A stretch of 5,097 nt of DNA from an uncultured Rikenellaceae bacterium. Lineage in GTDB: Bacteria; Bacteroidota; Bacteroidia; Bacteroidales; Rikenellaceae. The position numbers and the translations under genes were made by a program. The stretch is from the NCBI GenBank assembly GCA_947037995.1, contig CAMQUV010000108.1, forward strand, positions 1-5,097, given 5' to 3'. Positions 1 through 5,097 of the stretch are shown piece after piece (the first letter of the stretch is position 1; the number at the start of each line of letters is the position of its first letter). Under the pieces are notes generated by a model. It searched no databases and was not told the DNA's origin. It saw only the letters and a list, made by a program, of their open reading frames with translations.

Positions 1-120
1 GTTTACTCCTGCTGTTTTGTCTATTGCTCCTATAGCTCTATTCATCATTATACCTCTACCATTAGCTTCGCTATAGGCGTGTAGGTATGCAGAGCCTCCT
101 ACAAAAAAAGCACCTACCAT
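1..120 (-). other. Short open frame of uncertain status, running off the left edge
   Basis: Read on the minus strand, the frame from an ATG at 118-120 stays open for 40 codons to the window edge. An in-frame TGA lies just upstream at 127-129. The predicted peptide is glycine/alanine-rich and starts MVGAFFVGGSAYLHAYSEAN. This looks protein-like, somewhat like the glycine-rich stretches in RHS-type or phage-tail proteins, but that is only an impression. Against a real start, the ATG lies inside the hairpin of the terminator at 103-149, so that codon would be buried in a stem. A downstream pair of ATGs at 43-48 is an alternative start. An AGGAGG on the minus strand (95-100) has no start codon at a suitable distance. 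An open frame of 40 codons is not rare by chance. It may be the beginning of the next gene, a gene remnant, or non-coding DNA. Confidence 0.2.
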
Positions 121-149
121 TTTACATCATAGTAAAATCGTAGGTGCTT
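103..149 (-). terminator. Rho-independent terminator closing the tyrS operon
   Basis: The arms at 108-125 and 132-149 form an inverted repeat of 18 bp with a single C/C mismatch (118 against 139) around a 6-base loop (126-131). On the minus strand the hairpin ends in GTAGGTGC and runs directly into seven T residues (complement of 103-109), the classic intrinsic terminator layout. There is no T-tract on the plus-strand side, so it should act on minus-strand transcription only. It begins about 50 bp past the tyrS stop codon, where the end of this operon would be expected. Confidence 0.85.
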
Positions 150-152
150 CGG

Positions 153-173
153 TATTATTATTATTATTATTAT
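153..173. repeat. Trinucleotide microsatellite, seven TAT units
   Basis: Seven tandem TAT units lie between the tyrS stop codon and the terminator hairpin. On the transcribed (minus) strand this is an ATA repeat in the 3' untranslated region. It is outside any coding frame, so a change in copy number would not shift a reading frame. No function can be read from it. Confidence 0.8.
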
Positions 174-198
174 ATTGGTTTGGTCGAGGTCGAATTAT

Positions 199-1488
199 CT
201 ATTTCGCAGTAATAAGGAAATAGTTTTTCTTTCCTTTTTGAACTAGCAGATATTTACCTTTGATTAGTGCGTCCCCATTTATAGTAGCTTCGCTATCCGC
301 GATTTTATTGCCCGACAGTGAGATTCCTCCTCCTTGAACAAGTCTTCGGAGTTCACCTTTACTTGCAAACACCGCCGCTTTTTCGGTAGTAAGTGTTGAG
401 AACGTAATACCTTCATTTAGCTCTTTCAGTTCGATTTCGAAGTGAGGGATTCCGCTAAAAACGTCTAGCATTGTCATTTCGTCTACTTGCTCGATAGCTT
501 CAACGGGGTTTCCACCGAAGAGTATTTTGCTTGCGGCAATTGCTTTTTCGAGCTCTTTTTCGCCGTGAATATCAGTAGTAATTTGGTTGGCCAGAGTTTT
601 TTGGAGCTCTCTGAGGTGTGGTTCTTGTTCGTGTCTCGCTATGAGTTCGGCGATAGTTTTTTGGTCAAGGAACGTAAATATTTTGATATAGCTAGCGGCG
701 TCTTCATCGCTAACAGACAGCCAAAATTGGTAGAATCTATACGGGGTAGTATATCTAGCGTCGAGCCAAATATTACCTGTTTCGGTTTTCCCAAATTTCG
801 TACCATCAGCTTTACGAATAAGCGGGCAGGTCAATCCGAATGCCTCTTTGCCCGTTTTGCGGCGTATGATTTCTGTCCCTGTAGTAATATTTCCCCATTG
901 GTCAGAGCCCCCCATTTGGAGTTTGCAGCTATGGTTTTCAAGCAGGTGGAGGAAGTCATATCCTTGTAGCAGTTGGTAAGTAAATTCGGTAAATGACATA
1001 CCGTCAACTTCGCCGCTAAATCTTTTTTTGACAGAATCTTTCGCCATCATATAGTTAACCGTAATCAGTTTTCCGATATCTCTAATAAAGTCAAGGAAGG
1101 TCCATTTTGACATCCAGTCAAAGTTATTCACAAGTATGGCAGCATTTTCGGCATCACTATCAAAGTCTATGAGTGTAGACAGCTGATTTTTAATAGCATT
1201 TTGGTTGTGTCTGAGTGTTGGCTCGTCAATAAGGTTTCGTTCGTTAGATTTGCCCGATGGGTCGCCAATCATCCCCGTAGCTCCACCAACCAGAACTATT
1301 GGTCTGTGTCCGGCTTTCTGTAAGTGTCGAAGCATCATAACGCTAACTAGGTGTCCAATATGTAGTGAGTCAGCGGTAGGGTCAATTCCTACGTAAGCTG
1401 AAGTGAGTTCTTTTTCGAGTAGTTCTTTCGTCCCAGGCATAATATCCTGTATCATTCCTCTCCAGGTTAGTTCGTCAATGAAGTTCAT
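199..1488 (-). CDS. tyrS: Tyrosyl-tRNA synthetase (TyrS)
   Basis: This cytoplasmic class I aminoacyl-tRNA synthetase activates tyrosine with ATP and charges tRNA-Tyr. The 429 residues match the usual length of bacterial TyrS. The class I HIGH motif is at residues 43-46 within DSLHIGH. The tyrosine-binding region YQLLQGYDF is at 171-179, with Y171, Q175 and D178 in the usual pattern. GGSDQWGN is at 193-200. The KMSKS-equivalent loop is KFGKT at 231-235, a form common in TyrS. A C-terminal S4-type RNA-binding domain covers about 355-429, including [11 protein letters not shown]. The start is fixed by an in-frame TAA only two codons upstream (1492-1494). No Shine-Dalgarno is present; the leader is A/T-rich. 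It lies 54 bp after the acyltransferase gene with no recognised promoter between them, and it is the last gene before the terminator. No T-box-like leader is visible in the short gap. Confidence 0.98.
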   Translation of the reverse strand: MNFIDELTWRGMIQDIMPGTKELLEKELTSAYVGIDPTADSLHIGHLVSVMMLRHLQKAGHRPIVLVGGATGMIGDPSGKSNERNLIDEPTLRHNQNAIKNQLSTLIDFDSDAENAAILVNNFDWMSKWTFLDFIRDIGKLITVNYMMAKDSVKKRFSGEVDGMSFTEFTYQLLQGYDFLHLLENHSCKLQMGGSDQWGNITTGTEIIRRKTGKEAFGLTCPLIRKADGTKFGKTETGNIWLDARYTTPYRFYQFWLSVSDEDAASYIKIFTFLDQKTIAELIARHEQEPHLRELQKTLANQITTDIHGEKELEKAIAASKILFGGNPVEAIEQVDEMTMLDVFSGIPHFEIELKELNEGITFSTLTTEKAAVFASKGELRRLVQGGGISLSGNKIADSEATINGDALIKGKYLLVQKGKKNYFLITAK

Positions 1489-1542
1489 CGTTTAATAATT
1501 TGTGTATTTAGGTTGTTATATATCGTTATTTATTTTTTTGTT
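1489..1542 (-). other. 54-bp A/T-rich spacer before tyrS
   Basis: This is the longest gap between genes of the row. On the minus strand it is strongly A-rich and holds no Shine-Dalgarno sequence, no hairpin with a T-tract, and no match to the Bacteroidota -7 element TAnnTTTG. It is too short for a riboswitch or a T-box leader. I read it as an ordinary intercistronic spacer. A separate tyrS promoter reaching back into the end of the upstream gene cannot be excluded. Confidence 0.5.
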
Positions 1543-2439
1543 TTAGTAGACTAAGTGTCTCTCGACTTTTTTGGGATACAGGTCCTCGATAGTAATTAGT
1601 ATAGCAGTCTCTTCGACTCCACCAAAGTCATCATTAACAGCAGTGTCAAATACTTTCATCGAAGGCGAGAGGCTCATATATGCATTAATCAGCGGTGGCA
1701 CAGCTTCGTCAAAGTGTCGAATGCTTTTCTGCAGAATTTTATAATCCGCAGCGTAGTCTTCGCCGACAAATATTTTACTCATTTCTAGTTCATTGATATC
1801 CATATTAATAGGATTTTTCGTTTTGAGTAGATTTTCGGTATCGGGAAAATGTTTTTTGAGAAAAAACAGCAGCATATTTCGAGCTTCGACGTTATAGTCG
1901 CCATACATAGTTACTTTACCGAATAGGTATTTGATTTGCGGATTTTGGTTCATCAGCGCCCCAAGTCCATCCCATAGGTTGTCAAGCGCAAAAAGCCCTT
2001 TCATCCCCCCAGCTTGGTAGTTTGGTTGTATAAACGAGCGACCCAGCTCGATTGTATTGGGTATATATTTTGAGCGAAACGTATCTGAAAATTCAAAATA
2101 GTGTTCCGTAGACATAAGTTTACAATCGCTAGTTCGTGGTATGATATATCTGTAACCACCAATAATTTCGCGGTCTTGTGGGTCCCAGACAATTAGTTGT
2201 CTGTAAGCATCGGGGTGTAGGTCGAGTTCGTCTATATCGACACTCTTGCCCGTTCCTCCGCCTGCCATTCTAAACGCCATTTCGCGTAGTCTTCCGACTT
2301 CCTGCATCAGTGTGGGCGCTTCGATTGCCGAGAAATCATAAACAAGGTTGTTCGCTTTGTTGGTTTGTCTACATAGTAGTCCCGGTCTGAGTTCTCGCAA
2401 TATTGCGTCGAGTGGGGGTCTTTGAATAATAGTGTGCAT
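1543..2439 (-). CDS. GNAT-family ('hemolysin-type') N-acyltransferase, candidate GlsB/OlsB-like lipid synthesis enzyme
   Basis: A 298-residue protein of the Acetyltransf_5/'hemolysin' branch of the GNAT fold. Visible family blocks, in order, are EVGRLREMAFRMAGGGTG (47-64), an acidic stretch DIDELDLHPDAYRQLIVWD (68-86), the strand IIGGYRYI (92-99), the acyl-thioester-binding-type block ELGRSFIQPNYQ (131-142), LFGKVTMYGDY (172-182), and the C-terminal VPPLINAYMSLSP (248-260). Members of this branch include OlsB, which N-acylates ornithine, and GlsB of Bacteroides, which N-acylates glycine; both act with an O-acyltransferase to give diacyl amino-acid membrane lipids. The phylum makes a GlsB-like role the best guess, but the amino-acid substrate cannot be read from the sequence. 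No signal peptide or membrane segment is seen, so the enzyme is probably cytoplasmic or membrane-associated. An O-acyltransferase partner (GlsA/PlsC-like) is not in this window. The start is the first in-frame ATG, 19 bp after the lspA stop, without a Shine-Dalgarno sequence. Confidence 0.85.
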   Translation of the reverse strand: MHTIIQRPPLDAILRELRPGLLCRQTNKANNLVYDFSAIEAPTLMQEVGRLREMAFRMAGGGTGKSVDIDELDLHPDAYRQLIVWDPQDREIIGGYRYIIPRTSDCKLMSTEHYFEFSDTFRSKYIPNTIELGRSFIQPNYQAGGMKGLFALDNLWDGLGALMNQNPQIKYLFGKVTMYGDYNVEARNMLLFFLKKHFPDTENLLKTKNPINMDINELEMSKIFVGEDYAADYKILQKSIRHFDEAVPPLINAYMSLSPSMKVFDTAVNDDFGGVEETAILITIEDLYPKKVERHLVY

Positions 2440-2458
2440 ATTACTAAGTGTAGTGTGA

Positions 2459-3049
2459 TTATTTTAAATTCTTACGTTGAAATATTAGCAGGTACAAAAT
2501 TGCGATAGTGATATAGCTATCCGCAATATTAAAAATAGGGCTAAAGAAAGTGTAGGGCGTATCTCCCCAGAACGGTTTGTCGATTGTAAACAGCGGGAAA
2601 TAGAGCATATCGACCACTTTTCCGTGGAGCAATGTGGCATACCCATCTGTCGTTAGTGATGCGATGTTGCTAGTTGTTGATTGCTCAAATATCAGTCCGT
2701 AGAAAGCCGAATCTATTAGGTTTCCCAGCGCACCTACGATAATCATAGTAAAGGCTATTAGGAACCCAGTGTTCATTTTTTTCTTATACAGCTTGGTGAG
2801 ATAGACAATAAAGAGTGTTATTACTATAAGCCTAACCAGTGAGAGCATTAGTTTGCCATATTCCCCTCCCAGCGACATTCCGTATGCTGCGCCATTGTTT
2901 TCAATAAAATATATTCTAAACCAGCTAAACACTTCTATCTCCTCGCCTATCGACATCGTAGTTTTTACAATGATTTTCGTGATTTGGTCTAGCATCAGCA
3001 GAGCAAAAGCAAAGAGGAATAGGTAAGTTGGTTTTATTTGTTTTTTCAT
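2459..3049 (-). CDS. lspA: Lipoprotein signal peptidase II (LspA)
   Basis: This inner-membrane aspartyl protease removes the signal peptide from prolipoproteins after Lgt has diacylated the lipobox cysteine. The protein has 196 residues and four predicted membrane helices, at about 8-28, 66-86, 94-113 and 172-190. Conserved LspA motifs are LDQITK (20-25), NNGAAYG (51-57), GNLID with catalytic D113 (109-113), KVVDMLYFPLF (144-154), and FNIAD with catalytic D177 (173-177). The usual GNxxDR arginine is serine here (GNLIDSAFYG), which is normal for Bacteroidota homologues. So is the extended extracytoplasmic segment between helices 3 and 4 (about 114-170), which makes the protein longer than the roughly 160-residue E. 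coli form. It starts only 5 bp after the preceding stop codon, so translation is probably coupled. No Shine-Dalgarno is present. Confidence 0.97.
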   Translation of the reverse strand: MKKQIKPTYLFLFAFALLMLDQITKIIVKTTMSIGEEIEVFSWFRIYFIENNGAAYGMSLGGEYGKLMLSLVRLIVITLFIVYLTKLYKKKMNTGFLIAFTMIIVGALGNLIDSAFYGLIFEQSTTSNIASLTTDGYATLLHGKVVDMLYFPLFTIDKPFWGDTPYTFFSPIFNIADSYITIAILYLLIFQRKNLK

Positions 3050-3054
3050 ATTTT

Positions 3055-3513
3055 CTAGTTATTAATCTTATTGTAAAATTGGTCTATCATCCCCAGCCAC
3101 ACGATTTTACTGTCTTTCCCTATGACGATTGAGAACGGCACATACTTGACGTCAAATTTGTCATATACCTTTTTTTCTGTGTCTATCCCAACTATAATTC
3201 GAGGATGCCCTTGCGCAAGATTCTCAAGGTGTGCCGAATTCTCGAGCGCCAGCACTATTATTTGCAGGGTAGTATCTTTTTTTGCCAGCGGCAATACCGT
3301 GCTTTGCAGGATATTGACACAGGAGGGGTTGTTTTCGTTATAAAAATCAATGATAGTTATTTTATCCCCTTCGGGTTTCTTGTCCGAAATCCAGGTAACG
3401 TCATTGAATGTTTTGAGTTTCACTTTCGAGGCCACAATAGGTGCTTGCGCCATAGTTCGTCCTATTCCTAGTCCGATTATTGCAGTAAGAGCTAATGTGG
3501 TTATTATTTTCAT
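3055..3513 (-). CDS. Exported thioredoxin-fold protein lacking the first active-site cysteine
   Basis: A 152-residue protein with an N-terminal signal peptide: a lysine at position 2, a hydrophobic core at about 3-18, and a possible AQA cleavage site at 22-24. The mature part is therefore probably periplasmic. The body resembles the TlpA/thioredoxin fold. The strand ITIIDFY (52-58) leads to the active-site position, and FDVKYVPFSIVIGKDSKIVW (120-139) matches the thioredoxin cis-proline region, with P126 as the likely cis-proline. Where active enzymes have CXXC, this protein has N62-P63-S64-C65. C65, matching the resolving cysteine, is the only cysteine in the protein. Ordinary dithiol-disulfide exchange is therefore not expected. 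A chaperone-like, binding or monothiol role is possible. It is short for a TlpA-like protein but appears complete. It begins 26 bp after the ABC transporter gene and ends 5 bp before lspA. No Shine-Dalgarno is seen; the ATG follows a CA-rich leader. Confidence 0.75.
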   Translation of the reverse strand: MKIITTLALTAIIGLGIGRTMAQAPIVASKVKLKTFNDVTWISDKKPEGDKITIIDFYNENNPSCVNILQSTVLPLAKKDTTLQIIVLALENSAHLENLAQGHPRIIVGIDTEKKVYDKFDVKYVPFSIVIGKDSKIVWLGMIDQFYNKINN

Positions 3514-3539
3514 ATTGAGGTGTTTTGTGTGTGTTGGGC

Positions 3540-5097
3540 TTATATTTGTTGTAGTTCTATAAGTTTGTTATAGATACCATTCATTTTAATAAGCTCCTCG
3601 TGCGAGCCTTGTTCTGCAATTCTGCCAGCGTCGACAACAATTATATTATCGGCGTGTTGAATAGTTGAAAGTCTATGCGCAATAATAAGCGAAGTTCGCC
3701 CTTTGAGCAGTGTGGTCAACGATTGGTGCACTATTTTTTCGCTTTCTGTGTCTAGCGCCGAGGTAGCTTCGTCGAGTATAAGGATTTGCGGATTTTTGAG
3801 CACCGCCCTCGCAATTGAGATTCGTTGTCTTTGTCCACCTGAGAGTTTTGCGCCCCTATCTCCAATATTGGTTTGGAGTCCTTCGGGCATTGCTTGAATA
3901 AAACCAAGCGCCCCCGCAGTTTTCGCTGCCTCTGTAATCTCCTCTATCGTAGCGGTATGATTTCCCATACGTATATTGCCTTCGATAGTATCGTTAAACA
4001 GGATTGTTTCTTGCGCAACTACCCCCATAAATGAGCGGAGCGACTCGAGCGTATAGTCTTGAATATTCGTTCCGTCGATAGTAATTTCACCACTCTGCGG
4101 CTCGTAAAATCTCGGCATAAGGTCTGAAATCGTAGATTTACCCCCTCCCGAGCCCCCTACCAGTGCAACTGTTTGCCCTTTGGGGATTGTTATATTTATA
4201 TTTTTGAGCACTTGCGTCTCTTCATAGGCAAAGCAGACGTTTTTGAACTCTATTTTATCATCAAACTGCATCATTTTCGTTGCATTAGGTTTGTCGCTGA
4301 TTTGCGCTTTCGTATCGAGCAGCTCCATCACTCTTTCACCTGCTGCTATCCCTTGGTTAATATTTCCAAAGGCGTCCGAAATAGCTCGTGCCGGTCTAGT
4401 CACCTGCGAGAATATCCCCAGGTATGCAATAAACACTTCGGTAGACAGTTCGCCACCGATAATCATATTTCCCCCATAAACGAGTATAAAAGCGAGCGAG
4501 GTAATCCCCAGAAACTCACTCATAGGCGACGCCATTTGTTGTTTTTTGGCTATTGAGCGTTGTATGTTAGAGTAGTGGTCATTTTGCGAGCGAAACTTTT
4601 CTTCGACATAGTCTGACGCGCCGTATGCTTTAATCGTTTTAATAGCTCCGAGTGATTCGTCTAGCAGGCTAACTATGTTCGCAAATGAAGTTTGCCCTTC
4701 AGTAGCCGAGCGTCTCAATTTCTTGACGATATAGCCAATAAACAGTGCAATCACTGGCAGTACGGCTATTGTAAAGAGTGTTAATTGCCACGACATCATT
4801 AGCAGCATAAAAATATAAGTTCCAATTAGCAGTGGTTCGCGGAACAGTATTTGGAGCGTATTAGTAATACAAAATTGCACGACTTGGACGTCCGAGGTCA
4901 GTTTTGAGATAATATCTCCTTTGCGTGACGAGGTAAAAAACGACGCTTGCAGGTGTATAACGTTATCGAAAGTTTTGTTTCTAATTTGCTCAACGGCGTG
5001 AATCCTTAGGCTCTCCATAATTCTTTGCGCCATATATCTAAATAGGTTCGAAAGTAGCGAAACTGAGACTGTAATGATAGCAAGAAGCAGGAACAGT
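3540..5097 (-). CDS. ABC exporter half-transporter, MsbA-type (N-terminus outside the window)
   Basis: Fused membrane and ATPase domains of an ABC exporter half-transporter that should work as a dimer, moving a lipid, peptide or drug outward across the inner membrane. The frame is open to the right edge, so the internal ATG at 5031-5033 is not the true start: the 21 codons upstream encode a hydrophobic helix. In total 518 residues are visible; by comparison with roughly 580-610-residue relatives, about 60-100 N-terminal residues are missing. Numbering from M at 5033, membrane helices lie at about 66-84, 85-103, 173-193 and 197-215. The nucleotide-binding domain has the A-loop tyrosine Y270, Walker A GGSGGGKST (293-301), Q-loop Q341, signature LSGGQ (397-401), Walker B ILILDE (417-422), D-loop SALD (425-428) and switch histidine H453. 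All catalytic elements are present, so the ATPase should be active. The substrate cannot be read from the sequence; a lipid role is suggested only by MsbA similarity and envelope-related neighbours. Confidence 0.93.
   Translation of the reverse strand, partial: LFLLLAIITVSVSLLSNLFRYMAQRIMESLRIHAVEQIRNKTFDNVIHLQASFFTSSRKGDIISKLTSDVQVVQFCITNTLQILFREPLLIGTYIFMLLMMSWQLTLFTIAVLPVIALFIGYIVKKLRRSATEGQTSFANIVSLLDESLGAIKTIKAYGASDYVEEKFRSQNDHYSNIQRSIAKKQQMASPMSEFLGITSLAFILVYGGNMIIGGELSTEVFIAYLGIFSQVTRPARAISDAFGNINQGIAAGERVMELLDTKAQISDKPNATKMMQFDDKIEFKNVCFAYEETQVLKNINITIPKGQTVALVGGSGGGKSTISDLMPRFYEPQSGEITIDGTNIQDYTLESLRSFMGVVAQETILFNDTIEGNIRMGNHTATIEEITEAAKTAGALGFIQAMPEGLQTNIGDRGAKLSGGQRQRISIARAVLKNPQILILDEATSALDTESEKIVHQSLTTLLKGRTSLIIAHRLSTIQHADNIIVVDAGRIAEQGSHEELIKMNGIYNKLIELQQI

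Noticed and set aside
487..969. 160-codon plus-strand open frame antisense to tyrS
   Set aside because: It lies wholly inside the well-supported tyrS gene and its peptide resembles no recognisable family. It is the complement shadow of tyrS codons.
1489..1542. Possible T-box or other leader regulating tyrS
   Set aside because: The gap is 54 bp, too short for a T-box, and it holds no stem-loop or terminator.
2001..2192. 63-codon minus-strand frame inside the GNAT gene
   Set aside because: It is out of frame with a conserved protein and has no family features of its own.
2708..2725. LspA with serine in place of the GNxxDR arginine, considered as a possible inactive protease
   Set aside because: GNLIDS is the normal form in Bacteroidota LspA, and both catalytic aspartates are present.
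4131..4157. Walker A written GGSGGGKST in the ABC exporter, considered as a possible defect
   Set aside because: It still fits the GxxGxGKS/T consensus with the key lysine present, and all other ATPase motifs are intact.
4173..4556. 127-codon plus-strand open frame antisense to the ABC exporter gene, with other short frames nearby
   Set aside because: It overlaps conserved parts of the exporter gene, has no recognisable domain, and overlaps another plus-strand frame in a different phase. This is typical of shadow frames.

Overview
The window reads as part of a Bacteroidota chromosome, probably order Bacteroidales, and all recognisable genes lie on the minus strand. The phylum call rests on three things. 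The LspA carries the Bacteroidota-style GNLIDSAFYG motif and the long LHGKVVDMLYFPLF segment. None of the starts that can be inspected has a Shine-Dalgarno sequence, and most leaders are A-rich. A 'hemolysin-type' GNAT acyltransferase typical of this phylum is also present. The DNA is AT-rich by eye, genes are tightly packed, and no tRNA, rRNA, CRISPR array or insertion sequence was seen.

Read in the direction of transcription (right to left), the layout is as follows. (1) An MsbA-type ABC exporter half-transporter enters at 5097 without its N-terminus and ends at 3540. (2) A small secreted thioredoxin-fold protein (3055-3513) keeps only one cysteine of the usual CXXC pair. (3) lspA, prolipoprotein signal peptidase (2459-3049). 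(4) A GNAT-family acyltransferase (1543-2439), a candidate GlsB/OlsB-like enzyme of amino-acid lipid synthesis. (5) tyrS, tyrosyl-tRNA synthetase (199-1488). Gaps are 26, 5, 19 and 54 bp. No promoter was recognised between genes, and a strong intrinsic terminator lies about 50 bp past tyrS (103-149). The simplest reading is one operon ending at that terminator. A (TAT)7 microsatellite sits between the tyrS stop and the terminator.

The first four genes share an envelope theme: an exporter possibly for lipid, an exported redox-fold protein, lipoprotein maturation, and an acyltransferase that probably makes a membrane lipid. tyrS is a housekeeping gene that appears to be co-transcribed. Left of the terminator, positions 1-120 hold a 40-codon open frame running off the edge; its status is uncertain.

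No clearly novel system is visible. The item most worth a second look is the thioredoxin-like protein with the altered active site.
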